Assembly: GCF_001553955.1 (NCBI RefSeq)
Contig: NZ_CP014234.1
Span: 868,001-932,000, forward strand
Direction of reading: 5' to 3'
Source: Moraxella osloensis
GTDB taxonomy: Bacteria > Pseudomonadota > Gammaproteobacteria > Pseudomonadales > Moraxellaceae
Length of the DNA: 64,000 bases
The position numbers and the translations under genes are program-made. Positions 27,959-37,566 of the stretch are shown in pieces. The notes beneath the pieces are model-generated. The model saw nothing but the letters and a program-made list of their open reading frames with translations. It did no database searches and was not told the origin of the DNA. Position 1 is the first letter of the stretch; each line of letters begins with the position of its first letter.

Positions 27959-28483
27959 TCAAGCGTCCAATACACGGCGCGCTGTCACGAATTTATTTGC
28001 CCAATAGCCAGAATCTAAATTTGTAATAGAAATACTTTTGCCTGTTGATGGTGAATGAATAAAACGACCTTCACCGATATACATGCCCACATGAGAGATA
28101 CGACCACCACCGTGAGAGAAAAACACCATATCGCCTGGTTTTAACTCACTACGGTTAATACGTTCACCCACTTGCGCCATGCTGCCTGAGGTGCGTGGCA
28201 GATTGATGTTGGCGGTTTGTTTATAAACATATTGCATAAAGCCGCTACAGTCAAAACCACTCGTTGGGCTAGTACCGCCAAAACGATATGGTAAGCCGAT
28301 AAAGTTTTTGGCTTTTGCAATGAGGCTATCTGCTCTTGAGCCACCCTCTGGATTTTGAGAAACAGTTGAGTTAAAGCTACCAAAATATTCTGTGATACCA
28401 TTGTTGGCATTGGCAGCGGTTGGGGCTAGGCTGAACAAGACACAAGGTAGAGCGGTTAATAAAGTTTTTTGAAGAAAGTTCAT
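27959..28483 (-). CDS. NlpC/P60 family cell-wall endopeptidase
   Basis: This is a secreted or periplasmic cysteine peptidase that cuts peptidoglycan stem peptides. The 174-residue product has a signal peptide ending near ANA (residue 26), a short linker, then the NlpC/P60 domain with the catalytic Cys in GFDCSGFMQYVY, the His in RISHVGMYIG and the third polar residue in RFIHSPSTG. It resembles Spr/MepS-like enzymes, but no lipobox is seen. A perfect 14-bp inverted repeat sits just upstream of its start. Confidence 0.92.
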   Translation of the reverse strand: MNFLQKTLLTALPCVLFSLAPTAANANNGITEYFGSFNSTVSQNPEGGSRADSLIAKAKNFIGLPYRFGGTSPTSGFDCSGFMQYVYKQTANINLPRTSGSMAQVGERINRSELKPGDMVFFSHGGGRISHVGMYIGEGRFIHSPSTGKSISITNLDSGYWANKFVTARRVLDA

Positions 28484-28505
28484 AGGGCTTTAATCCGTTC
28501 AGAAC

Positions 28506-28572
28506 TTTTATCCGTATATGGGCTATATCAAAATTGATTGCTAGAAGCTAAAAAGTTGATATACGGATAAAA
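28506..28572. repeat. Perfect 14-bp inverted repeat upstream of the NlpC/P60 gene
   Basis: TTTTATCCGTATAT (28506-28519) and its exact complement ATATACGGATAAAA (28559-28572) are separated by 39 bases, starting 23 bases before the NlpC/P60 ATG. They may be two operator half-sites or a leader RNA stem. The gap 28484-28908 (425 bases) holds this and the yggS terminator, with AT-rich filler. Confidence 0.85.
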
Positions 28573-28810
28573 ATTACATAACTATTGTATTGGTTACATT
28601 CTGTAAAACAACGCCATCATACCAATAAAGTTTTTTGGATGTGGATATCTTTTTTCCATAAAATGTTAAAAAATATTACAATGTAAGCTAATTTGCTTAC
28701 AGAAATCTTATAGAAAGCATACAGCAATAATTGCGTAATAAAATCATTGATTTAACCCAACATTGGGTTAAATAACCGTCTATTACCCTGTATTTATTTT
28801 GGTGAAATGT

Positions 28811-28844
28811 AAAAAAAGCAGGGTCAATAAGTAACTGACCCTGC
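28811..28844 (-). terminator. Terminator after yggS
   Basis: GCAGGGTCA (28818-28826) and TGACCCTGC (28836-28844) form a perfect stem; seven T follow on the minus strand. Confidence 0.88.
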
Positions 28845-28908
28845 CTAATAGTTGAGTGAAAACCGCTAAAAATTGTTAAATTACCGTCTTTCTACCCCGT
28901 CATTCGCG

Positions 28909-29634
28909 CTAATCTCTCGCCCCAAAAATGGCCGTGCCAATACGAACGATGGTGGCACCCGCGGTAATGGCTTGCTTAATATCGCCGCTCATGCCCATTG
29001 ACAAAGTATCCCACTGCTCAGGGTGCGCATGATACCGCTTGTTTTGCTCAAAAAGCTGTTGGGTTTTGACAAAGGCAGACGCAGAATTTTTGGCAGGGAT
29101 AATCATCAGTCCACGTAATTGCAAATTGGGTAATTGGCTAATCTGTGTCACCAATTCGGGTAGCTGGTTTGGCTGGCACCCTGATTTACTGGCTTCATCA
29201 TCAATATTGACTTCGATACAGATATTGAGTGGCAAAAGGTGCTCACCCCTTTGCTCATTGAGACGCTGGGCAATAATTAAGCGATCGACCCCATGCACCC
29301 AATCAAAATGCGCTGCCAACTCTTTGGTCTTGTTACGCTGGATATGACCGATATAGTGCCACACCAATGGCTGCTCGTTGGCAGTAACGTCTTTGAGCGC
29401 TGCGATTTTTGCCACCGCTTCTTGCACATAGTTTTCACCAAAATCCTGCTGACCTTGCTGCGCTAAGGTGCGAATCATCCAGTTGGGTTTGGTTTTGGAT
29501 ACGGCAAGCAGTTTGACAGTTGGATTGAGCCTAGCAACGTCAGTTTTCACCTGTTGCCAACGCGCTATCAGGGCTTGGTTTTCAGCGTCTGTTGCGATTG
29601 TCGCCAATGGCTGTTGTGCGTCAAATGTTTGCAT
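28909..29634 (-). CDS. yggS: PLP homeostasis protein (YggS/PLPBP family)
   Basis: This protein binds pyridoxal phosphate and keeps its level balanced; no catalytic activity is known. The PLP lysine lies in LLAVSKTKPNWMIR; GENYVQEAVAKI, WHYIGHIQRNK and the C-terminal LSMGMSGDIKQAITAGATIVRIG are family signatures. The 241-residue start at 29634 is chosen because ACAGGAAAAG precedes it; the longer frame to 29742 is not conserved. It is divergent from pilT, a very common neighbour pair in Gammaproteobacteria. Confidence 0.95.
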   Translation of the reverse strand: MQTFDAQQPLATIATDAENQALIARWQQVKTDVARLNPTVKLLAVSKTKPNWMIRTLAQQGQQDFGENYVQEAVAKIAALKDVTANEQPLVWHYIGHIQRNKTKELAAHFDWVHGVDRLIIAQRLNEQRGEHLLPLNICIEVNIDDEASKSGCQPNQLPELVTQISQLPNLQLRGLMIIPAKNSASAFVKTQQLFEQNKRYHAHPEQWDTLSMGMSGDIKQAITAGATIVRIGTAIFGARD

Positions 29635-29906
29635 GGTTAACTTTTCCTGTTGCTTTTCCTGTTGATAGTGTACTGGCTTGATGGCTAACCAGTTAAGGTG
29701 AGGTTTTTGGTTTTTTTTGCACTTGTGTGCCCAATTTTCCAATTGCGTTTAACATAAGCTAAAATCAACAAAAAACTATCACCCCTAGTCAGTTTTTTCT
29801 GTTTTTTTTGTGGTGGGATGATTATAGTATAGCTATCTTTTTTTCCCGCGGCTTTTTTCTATTGCTGCTTTTGTATTTTCTTGACCCACCTGTAGGATTC
29901 GTTATC

Positions 29907-30956
29907 ATGGCAAAGGAATTATCGATTGGCGATTTGTTGCGTTTTGCATTCAAAAATAAAGCCTCTGACTTGCACATTTCAGCAGGCTTACCGCCGATGA
30001 TTCGGGTAGATGGTGAAATCACCAAAATCAACATGCCGCCGCTTGAGCATCAAAAAGTGCATAGTTTGATTTATGACATCATGAACGACAAACAACGTGC
30101 CGATTATGAAGAGTTTTTTGAAACCGACTTTTCGTTTGAAATTCCCAATGTGGCGCGCTTTCGTGTCAATGCCTTTAACCAAAACCGTGGCGCAGGTGCG
30201 GTATTTCGTACCATTCCGTCTGAGGTCTTGACGATGGAGCAGCTTGGGATGGGACCGATTTTTGAGAAAATCTCTAATTACAAACGCGGCGTGGTACTGG
30301 TCACCGGCCCAACGGGTTCGGGCAAGTCAACTACCCTTGCGGCGATGATTAACTATATCAATGAAAGCCGTAAAGAACATATTTTAACCATCGAAGACCC
30401 GATTGAATTTGTGCATCAATCAAAAAAATCCCTCATCAACCAACGGGAAGTCCACCGTGATACCTTAAGCTTTGACGCCGCGCTGCGCTCTGCCCTACGT
30501 GAAGACCCTGACGTTATTCTTGTCGGTGAGATGCGTGACCTTGAGACCATCCGCTTGGCATTGACGGCTGCTGAAACAGGGCACTTGGTATTTGGCACAT
30601 TGCATACCTCATCTGCTGCCAAGACCATTGACCGTGTGGTCGACGTGTTCCCCGCGGCTGAAAAAGACATGATTCGTGCGATGTTATCTGAGTCACTGCA
30701 AGCGGTTATCTCGCAATCGCTACTCAAACGCCAAACGGGTGGCCGTGTCGCCGCGCATGAAATCATGATTGGCACCCCTGCCATTCGTAACTTGATTCGT
30801 GAAAACAAAGTCGCCCAGATGTACTCTGCCATCCAAACCAGTGCGGGCGATGGTATGACCACACTTGATCAAAGCCTTCGCGAGCTGGTCAATAAAGGCG
30901 TGATTAGCAAAGAATCGGCGCGCCAATATGCCAAACAACCGGAAAGCTTTATGTAA
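29907..30956 (+). CDS. pilT: Type IV pilus retraction ATPase PilT
   Basis: PilT is the hexameric motor that disassembles pili, powering twitching and DNA uptake. The 349-residue product starts at MAKELSIGDLLRFA, with TGTAGGATTC upstream; the longer frame to 29808 is not conserved. Walker A GPTGSGKST, the Asp-box, the VGEMRD Walker B region, His-box FGTLHTSSAAKT and the PilT-specific AIRNLIRE motif are all present. It is followed by pilU after 89 bases. Confidence 0.97.
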   Translation: MAKELSIGDLLRFAFKNKASDLHISAGLPPMIRVDGEITKINMPPLEHQKVHSLIYDIMNDKQRADYEEFFETDFSFEIPNVARFRVNAFNQNRGAGAVFRTIPSEVLTMEQLGMGPIFEKISNYKRGVVLVTGPTGSGKSTTLAAMINYINESRKEHILTIEDPIEFVHQSKKSLINQREVHRDTLSFDAALRSALREDPDVILVGEMRDLETIRLALTAAETGHLVFGTLHTSSAAKTIDRVVDVFPAAEKDMIRAMLSESLQAVISQSLLKRQTGGRVAAHEIMIGTPAIRNLIRENKVAQMYSAIQTSAGDGMTTLDQSLRELVNKGVISKESARQYAKQPESFM

Positions 30957-31045
30957 TCACTGTTTTATAGAAACTATCTTATAGAAACAATGTTTATCAA
31001 AACACGGTTTCTAAAAATTTATACGAACAATGCGAGATATCTGTT

Positions 31046-32197
31046 ATGGATTTTGATAAATTACTGCAGCTAATGGTACAAAAAAACGGCTCTGACCTTT
31101 TTATCACCGCCGATGCGCCACCATCAATGAAAGTCAATGGTACTATCATGCCAGTCACCAAGTCAGCGCTGACCCCAGAGCAATCGATGACGCTGGTCAA
31201 AAGCGTGATGACGCCTAGTCAAATCAAAGAATTTGACGAAACCCTCGAATGCCAGTTTGCCATTAGTGACAAACACCAAAACGCCCGCTTTCGTGTCTCT
31301 GCCTTTGTCCAAAAAGATTGTGCGGGCATGGTGCTACGTAAAATTGAAACCAAAATTCCGACGGTAGAGCAACTCAATCTACCGCCGATTTTGAATGAAA
31401 TTGCTATGAAAAAACGCGGTATCGTGCTAGTGGTCGGTGCGACGGGTACAGGTAAATCTACCACGCTGGCAGCTATGATGGGTTATCGCAACGAGAATTC
31501 GCGCGGTCATATCATCACCATCGAAGACCCGATTGAATACGTCCATGAGCATAAAGGCTGTATCATCACCCAACGCGAAGTTGGCATTGACACCAAATCA
31601 TTTGAAGCAGGATTAAAAAACACCCTGCGTCAAGCACCTGATGTGATTTTGATTGGCGAGATTCGTACCCGCGAGACCATGGATTATGCCATTCAATATG
31701 CCGAAACAGGACACTTGGTGTTTGCCACCCTCCACGCTAACAACGCCAACCAAGCGATTGACCGTATCATTCACTTTTTTGACGCAGAACATCATGAGCA
31801 GATTTTGATGGATTTGTCATTAAACCTTCGCGCCATTGTAGCGCAGCAATTGATTGCCACCCCTGATGGCAAAGGCCGCCGCGCTGCGATTGAAATCTTG
31901 CTCAATTCGCAACTGATTGGCGATTACATCCGTAAAGGGGAAATCCACGAAATTAAGCCCGTGATGAAACGCTCTCGTGAACTTGGCATGCAAACCTTTG
32001 ACCAAGCGTTGTTTGATTTGTATGAAAACGGCGAAATCACCTACCGCGATGCCATCAAACACGCTGACTCACCCAACGATTTACGCCTACTTATTAAGCT
32101 TGAGAGTAAATCAGCCAATAAAATTGATGAAAATGAACTAAATTTCTCCCTGCAATCTGATGATAATAGCGCCGCAAATGAGAACACAATGTTCTAA
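31046..32197 (+). CDS. pilU: PilT-dependent retraction ATPase PilU
   Basis: PilU is a PilT paralogue that helps PilT retract pili under load. The 383-residue product has Walker A GATGTGKST, IITIEDPIEYVHEHKGCIITQREVG, VILIGEIRTRETMDYA and ATLHANNANQAIDR. AIRNLIRE is replaced by a diverged segment, as in other PilU proteins. It lies directly after pilT and ends at a strong terminator. Confidence 0.95.
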   Translation: MDFDKLLQLMVQKNGSDLFITADAPPSMKVNGTIMPVTKSALTPEQSMTLVKSVMTPSQIKEFDETLECQFAISDKHQNARFRVSAFVQKDCAGMVLRKIETKIPTVEQLNLPPILNEIAMKKRGIVLVVGATGTGKSTTLAAMMGYRNENSRGHIITIEDPIEYVHEHKGCIITQREVGIDTKSFEAGLKNTLRQAPDVILIGEIRTRETMDYAIQYAETGHLVFATLHANNANQAIDRIIHFFDAEHHEQILMDLSLNLRAIVAQQLIATPDGKGRRAAIEILLNSQLIGDYIRKGEIHEIKPVMKRSRELGMQTFDQALFDLYENGEITYRDAIKHADSPNDLRLLIKLESKSANKIDENELNFSLQSDDNSAANENTMF

Positions 32198-32240
32198 CAA
32201 CAGGCTATTGTATTATAATCACAGTACCTGCGTAACACAA

Positions 32241-32267
32241 AAAAGGCTCAATATGAGCCTTTTTTTA
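32241..32267 (+). terminator. Terminator after pilU
   Basis: AGGCTCA (32244-32250) pairs with TGAGCCT (32254-32260) and runs into T7. The A tract before it may let it also serve the converging GNAT gene. Confidence 0.88.
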
Positions 32268-32268
32268 T

Positions 32269-32805
32269 CTAGCCTACACTTTTTCCCAAAATCACCACAT
32301 CCGCTATAAAGCCTTTCATATCACAAACTTGCTTAAACTTGCCCCATGGCTCAAATCCTAGCTTACCAAACATCGCAAGGCTCGGTGTGTTGTGGGCAAA
32401 AATCAGCGCAACAACTTGCTGCACCCCACAACTTGGCGCGACTTTGATTAGATAATTGACCAACGCCTTGCCCACGCCTTGCCCTTTGGCTTCCTCTGCC
32501 ACATAGATACTGATTTCAGTACTGATATGATAGGCAGGGCGCGCGTATAAATCAGACAAACTACCCCAACCGATGATTTCACCCAAGCTAGTTTCGGAGC
32601 GAGTTTCGGAGCGAGTTTGGGCAACCACCAACGGACGATTGCCCGTATGGGCGTCAAACCACGCTTGCCTATCTGCCACGCTCACAGGCTGTAAATCTGC
32701 CGTGGCTTGCTTACCTGCGATACTTTGGTTATAAATTTCAACGATGCGCGGTAAATCATCAATCGCAGCTAGACGAATACTAAGATTGTGATGCGCTGCA
32801 GACAT
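32269..32805 (-). CDS. GNAT acetyltransferase, phosphinothricin/methionine-sulfoximine acetyltransferase-like
   Basis: The 178-residue product follows the PAT/MddA pattern: IRLAAIDDLPRIVEIYNQSI at the start, ISIYVAEEAKGQGVGKALV with the acetyl-CoA loop, VVALIFAHNTPSLAMFGKLGFEPWG, and the closing VCDMKGFIADVVILGK. Relatives acetylate L-methionine sulfoximine/sulfone or phosphinothricin; the true substrate here is unknown. A duplicated 12-bp unit (32591-32614) writes RSETRSET in a loop. Confidence 0.85.
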   Translation of the reverse strand: MSAAHHNLSIRLAAIDDLPRIVEIYNQSIAGKQATADLQPVSVADRQAWFDAHTGNRPLVVAQTRSETRSETSLGEIIGWGSLSDLYARPAYHISTEISIYVAEEAKGQGVGKALVNYLIKVAPSCGVQQVVALIFAHNTPSLAMFGKLGFEPWGKFKQVCDMKGFIADVVILGKSVG

Positions 32806-32924
32806 AGCGACTCCAAAATTAAACCAAAAAATGCGGCTAAAATTTGCCGAAAAATCTTATTAGCGCGTATGTTAACAACATTTTTACTTTATAATAAGCG
32901 ATTTCATAAAATTAATAGTTTGCG

Positions 32925-33956
32925 ATGCTCATGAACGTGATTGACTTATCTGACTGGCTAAAAAGTCCAACCCTATTACCTGATTCGGTACTGACGATTG
33001 GTAATTTTGATGGGGTGCATTTGGGTCACCAAGCGATGCTGGATAAAGCCAAATCTTTGGCAAAATCTCAGCAACTTGCCAGTATGGTGATGATATTTGA
33101 ACCACAGCCGCGTGAGTTTTTTAGCCCGCAAACCGCCCCTGCAAGGCTCACCAATTTGGCAGAAAAAACCCAATTGATTGCTCAGCACAGTATCGATAGC
33201 TTGATTGTGGCAAATTTTGATAATGACTTTCGCAATTTATCGGCACACGATTTTGCCAAAATGTTGGTCAAATTAAACGTAAAGCGTTTGGTATTGGGTG
33301 ATGATTTTCGTTTTGGGCATGACCGCACTGGCGATAGTGAGTTTTTGCGTGCGTTTGGCTTGCCTGTACAAATTTTGCATACCGTGACCGACCATGCGCA
33401 TCAAGATGAGCGCGTCAGCTCAACCCGCATTCGAGACTGTTTGCAACAAGGGGATTTGGCGACGGCAAAGCATCTGCTAGGGCGAGATTATGCGATTACT
33501 GGCATGGTGGAACATGGCGATAAAATCGGTCGCACACTTGATTTTCCCACCGCCAATATTGCGCTAAATCGCATCAAGCCTGCCCTGCATGGGATTTTTG
33601 CGGTATCGGTGACCGCTACCGATGGCACAGATTTATCAACACTGGGGAAAAATACTAGCTGTTATAAAAAGCAGGGCGTGCAAGGACTCACCAAAGGTAG
33701 TTTGTTTGGCGCTTGCAATGTGGGTACTCGCCCTGCGCTAAAAAATAAATATGGGGTGGAATGGCGACTGGAAGTCAATTTTCCGAAGTTTGATGGGGAT
33801 TTGTACGGCAAAGAGCTGACGGTGACGTTTTTGCATTTTTTACATGGGGAAATTAATTATCCAAGCCTTGACGCGTTAAAACAAGGCATTGCCCAAGACG
33901 TGGTGGATTTACTTGACTGGCGTGAGCAGCAAGCCTTTGCAAAATCAGTCCCTTAG
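32925..33956 (+). CDS. ribF: Bifunctional riboflavin kinase / FMN adenylyltransferase
   Basis: RibF turns riboflavin into FMN and then FAD. The N-terminal adenylyltransferase domain shows TIGNFDGVHLGHQAML and VLGDDFRFGHDRTGD; SSTRIRDCLQQGD closes it. The C-terminal kinase domain begins with GRDYAITGMVEHGDKIGRTLDFPTANI. At 343 residues it is a little longer than usual (about 310), with a polar insert around STLGKNTSCYKKQG. A perfect TATAAT at 32890-32895 lies upstream, though no good -35 is seen. The ribF-ileS-lspA-fkpB order is standard for Gammaproteobacteria. Confidence 0.95.
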   Translation: MLMNVIDLSDWLKSPTLLPDSVLTIGNFDGVHLGHQAMLDKAKSLAKSQQLASMVMIFEPQPREFFSPQTAPARLTNLAEKTQLIAQHSIDSLIVANFDNDFRNLSAHDFAKMLVKLNVKRLVLGDDFRFGHDRTGDSEFLRAFGLPVQILHTVTDHAHQDERVSSTRIRDCLQQGDLATAKHLLGRDYAITGMVEHGDKIGRTLDFPTANIALNRIKPALHGIFAVSVTATDGTDLSTLGKNTSCYKKQGVQGLTKGSLFGACNVGTRPALKNKYGVEWRLEVNFPKFDGDLYGKELTVTFLHFLHGEINYPSLDALKQGIAQDVVDLLDWREQQAFAKSVP

Positions 33957-34024
33957 GCTGATGGGCATTGCTATCCTTCAGCAACCATCTTTAGCTTTTT
34001 TAACTATTTTTAGCGTTGATAGCT

Positions 34025-34066
34025 ATTTTGGTAAGTGAGATTTTTTTATGACAAACTTACCAAAAT
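34025..34066. repeat. Perfect 12-bp inverted repeat between ribF and ileS
   Basis: ATTTTGGTAAGT (34025-34036) and ACTTACCAAAAT (34055-34066) with an 18-base loop and no T tract after it. It lies just before the ileS promoter. Confidence 0.75.
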
Positions 34067-34093
34067 CAAGCATGAGATAAGCCAAACCACGCT

Positions 34094-34122
34094 TTGTCAA
34101 TCTGCCAATTTTAACATATAAT
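34094..34122 (+). promoter_or_regulatory. Sigma-70 promoter of ileS
   Basis: TTGTCA (34094-34099), 17-bp spacer, perfect TATAAT (34117-34122). It would drive ileS, lspA and fkpB. Confidence 0.75.
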
Positions 34123-34176
34123 ACCCTGTTATCAATTTTTTACCTTTTGCACTTTTTATAGAATACCGAGAGTTAC

Positions 34177-37100
34177 ATGACCGACAACACTGACAATCAG
34201 TCAATCGACTATAAAGATACCCTAAACCTTGCCGATACCGTATTTCCCATGCGTGGCGACCTTGCCAAACGCGAACCTAAATGGCTACAACAATGGTTTG
34301 CCGACGATGTGTATGCCCAAATTCGTCGCGCTCGTCAAGGTCGTGAAAAGTATGTATTGCATGATGGCCCACCCTATGCCAATGGTCAGATTCACTTGGG
34401 TCACGTGGTAAATAAAGTGCTTAAAGACATGATTGTCAAATACAAGACGCTTGACGGTTATGACGCGCCGTATGTACCGGGTTGGGATTGTCATGGATTG
34501 CCGATTGAGCAAAAGGTAGAAGGCATTGTCGGTAAAGTGGGTCAACCCCATAAAGACAAAAGCAAAAACGGTGCCATCGTGACGTCAACCGAGTTTCGCG
34601 GCGCTTGCCGTGACTATGCCAAAAGCCAAATTGACCTGCAAATGGTCGACTTTAAACGCTTGGGCGTACTGGGTGACTGGGAAAATCCTTATCTGACCAT
34701 GAACTTTAAGCAAGAAGCTGATACCGTCCGTGCATTGGCAGAAATCTACAAAAACGGGCATATCACTCGTGGTATGAAGCCGGTGAATTGGTGTTTGGAT
34801 TGTGGTTCGGCGCTCGCAGAAGCGGAAGTGGAATATGAAGATAAAAAATCCGATGCGATTTATGTCGGTTTTGATATCGTCAACCGTGAAGCATTAGCGG
34901 CGACTAAAGCGATTGAAGGCGCTTTGCAGGCGGTGATTTGGACCACCACGCCTTGGACGTTGCCTGCCAATCAGGCGATTACCGCAAGCTCTGAGCTAGA
35001 GTACTCCGTGGTAAAAGTCACGTTTAACAAACAAGCGTTTGCTATTCCTACCACCCTAGACACGCCTAATTATTTACTTCGCCGTTTAACCAAAGACGAT
35101 AAAACCGCTTTACAGGCAAGTGCATCTGACCCTTTGATTTGGGAATCGTTACCGGAAAAACGCCACGAACCTGCCGTATTTGAGCCGTATTTCAAAAAAG
35201 CCCTTGAGCAAAAAGCCTTTGCGATTGTCGATAAAAAAACCAATAACATTATCGGCACGACCCGTTTTTATGATGATGATGTTGAAGAAAATTCGATTGC
35301 GATTGGCTACACCTTTTTGACCCGTGAGTATTGGGGATCAGGGGCAAATGCTGAAATTAAATCGGCGATGCTAAGTCACGCCCAACCGCAGCGAGAAACG
35401 ATTTGGTTTCATGTTGCCCCCGATAATCAGCGTTCTGCCAAAGCGTTAGAAAAAATTGGCGCAACTTATCAAAAAACCGCTGACAACGGTTTGGGCGAGC
35501 GCTTGTTTTATCAAATGGCAGGCGAAAAACCACAGGCGAAAATCAGCCATTTAATTGTCGCTTACAATTTAGTTGCGCATTTAATGAGTGTGTTTAACGC
35601 CAAAGAATACAGCGTTGTTGCCACCGTGAAAGGCGATGCGTTAACCGTACTTAAAGCCCAGCATCCCCTGATTGCCGAGCGCCAAGTGCCGATTATCACA
35701 GGCGACCACGTGACGGCGGATAGCGGTACGGGTTTGGTACATACTGCGCCCGCACACGGTGTCGATGACTATATGGTCGGTCAAAAATTTCACTTGCCCA
35801 CCGAAAACCCAGTCGCAGGTAACGGCGTGTATTTGCCTGAAGCCAAAGTCTTTGTCGGCGAGCATATTTATAAAGCGCAACCAAAAATTATCGAAACGCT
35901 CAAAGCCAGTGGGCATTTGCTCAAGCATGACGTGATTACTCACAGCTATCCGCATTGCTGGCGACACAAAACGCCGATTATTTTCCGTTCAACGCCACAA
36001 TGGTTTATCAACATGCAAAGCCAAGGTCTGCGTGAACAGGCGTTGACCGATATTCCAAAGGTGGTATGGACGCCAAGTTGGGGACAAAATCGCATCGAAT
36101 CGATGATGCATGGTCGCCCAGATTGGTGTATCAGCCGCCAACGTACTTGGGGCGTGCCGATCGCCTTTTTTATCCATAAAGACACGGGCAATTTGCACCC
36201 AAATACCGCTGAGCTGATGGAAAAAGTCGCGCAAGTGATTGAGCAAGGTGGTGTGGAAGCGTGGTTTGATGCCGCGGCTGAAGACTTTATTGGGGATGAT
36301 GCTAAAGAATATCAAAAATCGACCGATACGCTAGACGTTTGGTTTGACTCAGGGTCAACCAATTTTACCGTGCTTGCCAATCGCCCTGACTTAGCCAATC
36401 CTGCGGATTTATACCTTGAAGGCTCTGACCAACATCGGGGTTGGTTTCAGTCGTCGCTTTTGGTGAGTGAAGCGATTTATGGTCGTCCACCCTACAAGCA
36501 AGTGTTGACGCACGGGTTTACCGTAGATGCCAAAGGCTATAAATTATCAAAATCCAAAGGCAATACCAAAGGCTTTGAGCCGCAAGAACTTGCCAATAAA
36601 TATGGCATTGATATCGTGCGCCTATGGGTCGGCTCAAGTGACTACCGTTACGAGATGGCGGTATCGACTGAAGGCTTTGCGCGTACCACGGATATGTATC
36701 GCCGTATTCGTAACACCATTCGCTTTTTACTGGCGAACACAGACGACTTTGACCCAGCCACCGACATGGTGGATGCTAGCAAGTTGGTCAGCCTTGACAA
36801 GTACATTTTAAAACGCGCTGAGGCGGTACAAGCTGACATTCGCCAATCTTATACCAACATGGATTTTCACCAAGTGTGTCAAGCGGTGGTGGGTTTTTGT
36901 TCACAAGATTTGGGCGGTTTTTATTTAGACATCATCAAAGACCGTCAATACACCACCAAAGCCAATGGTGAAGCGCGCCGCTCAGCACAAACCGCGATTT
37001 ATCATATTGCCCATGCGTTACTGCGCTGGATTGCACCGATTTTGTCATTTACCGCACAAGAAGCCTGGGAAATCTTAAAAGGTCCGCATACAAGCAATGG

Positions 37101-37566
37101 CAATGGCTACATCTTTACCGAAGAATGGTATGAATTTCCGCCAGTGGTATTGGATGACGTGAGCGAATCGGATTGGCAAGCGATTTTGAATGTCAAAGAA
37201 ACTGTCAACAAAGCCTATGAAATTGCGCGCACTGATAAAGTGATTAACGCCAATTTATCGGCTAATGTCACCGTGTATGCACCAGATACTATCATGGCTT
37301 CACTCAATCGATTAGGCGATGAACTTAAATTTGTGTTTATCTCAAGTCAAGCAAGCGTAAAACCATTCGCCGAAAAACCAAGCGATGTGACCTATAGCGA
37401 TGAAGACAGCCAAGTTGCGGTGGTGGTCAAGCCTGCCACAGGTGAAAAATGTATCCGCTGTTGGCACATTCGCGAAGATATCGGCATCAATCCTGCCCAT
37501 CCAGAAATCTGTGGCCGCTGCGCCGAGAATGTCGAAGGTCAAGGCGAGGTACGTCATTATGCCTAA
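34177..37566 (+). CDS. ileS: Isoleucyl-tRNA synthetase with GNAT domain inserted in the CP1 editing domain
   Basis: IleRS charges tRNA-Ile and hydrolyses wrongly made Val-tRNA-Ile. Seen in sequence: class I HIGH motif as HLGH (residues 73-76); start of the CP1 editing domain with [11 protein letters not shown] (255-265); the second editing segment [16 protein letters not shown] (517-532); KMSKS as KLSKS (789-793); and the C-terminal zinc cysteines CIRCW...CGRC. At 1129 residues it is about 190 longer than E. coli IleRS (938). The excess is residues about 282-448, a full RimJ/RimL-like acetyltransferase placed between the strand ending EYSVVKV and the strand SHLIVAY, a turn in normal IleRS. 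All IleRS motifs are intact, so charging and editing probably still work. lspA overlaps its end by 8 bases. Confidence 0.96.
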   Translation: MTDNTDNQSIDYKDTLNLADTVFPMRGDLAKREPKWLQQWFADDVYAQIRRARQGREKYVLHDGPPYANGQIHLGHVVNKVLKDMIVKYKTLDGYDAPYVPGWDCHGLPIEQKVEGIVGKVGQPHKDKSKNGAIVTSTEFRGACRDYAKSQIDLQMVDFKRLGVLGDWENPYLTMNFKQEADTVRALAEIYKNGHITRGMKPVNWCLDCGSALAEAEVEYEDKKSDAIYVGFDIVNREALAATKAIEGALQAVIWTTTPWTLPANQAITASSELEYSVVKVTFNKQAFAIPTTLDTPNYLLRRLTKDDKTALQASASDPLIWESLPEKRHEPAVFEPYFKKALEQKAFAIVDKKTNNIIGTTRFYDDDVEENSIAIGYTFLTREYWGSGANAEIKSAMLSHAQPQRETIWFHVAPDNQRSAKALEKIGATYQKTADNGLGERLFYQMAGEKPQAKISHLIVAYNLVAHLMSVFNAKEYSVVATVKGDALTVLKAQHPLIAERQVPIITGDHVTADSGTGLVHTAPAHGVDDYMVGQKFHLPTENPVAGNGVYLPEAKVFVGEHIYKAQPKIIETLKASGHLLKHDVITHSYPHCWRHKTPIIFRSTPQWFINMQSQGLREQALTDIPKVVWTPSWGQNRIESMMHGRPDWCISRQRTWGVPIAFFIHKDTGNLHPNTAELMEKVAQVIEQGGVEAWFDAAAEDFIGDDAKEYQKSTDTLDVWFDSGSTNFTVLANRPDLANPADLYLEGSDQHRGWFQSSLLVSEAIYGRPPYKQVLTHGFTVDAKGYKLSKSKGNTKGFEPQELANKYGIDIVRLWVGSSDYRYEMAVSTEGFARTTDMYRRIRNTIRFLLANTDDFDPATDMVDASKLVSLDKYILKRAEAVQADIRQSYTNMDFHQVCQAVVGFCSQDLGGFYLDIIKDRQYTTKANGEARRSAQTAIYHIAHALLRWIAPILSFTAQEAWEILKGPHTSNGNGYIFTEEWYEFPPVVLDDVSESDWQAILNVKETVNKAYEIARTDKVINANLSANVTVYAPDTIMASLNRLGDELKFVFISSQASVKPFAEKPSDVTYSDEDSQVAVVVKPATGEKCIRCWHIREDIGINPAHPEICGRCAENVEGQGEVRHYA
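35020..35520 (+). other. GNAT acetyltransferase domain embedded in IleRS
   Basis: Residues about 282-448 of IleRS read as a complete GNAT of the RimJ/RimL type: [20 protein letters not shown] as first strand and helix, the [14 protein letters not shown] segment, [15 protein letters not shown], then [21 protein letters not shown] with the acetyl-CoA turn, and [20 protein letters not shown], the conserved Asn-x-x-Ser/Ala helix after strand 5. The final strand is ERLFYQM. Base composition looks like the host gene, so the insertion is old or came from a related genome. Exact boundaries are estimates. Confidence 0.88.

Noticed and set aside
30416-30862. 148-residue minus-strand frame inside pilT
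   Set aside because: Antisense shadow; pilT motifs are continuous on the other strand.
34177-37566. Two separate genes (ileS interrupted by an independent GNAT gene)
   Set aside because: There is no stop, frame change or start signal at either border; the frame runs through with IleRS sequence on both sides, so an in-frame domain insertion fits better.
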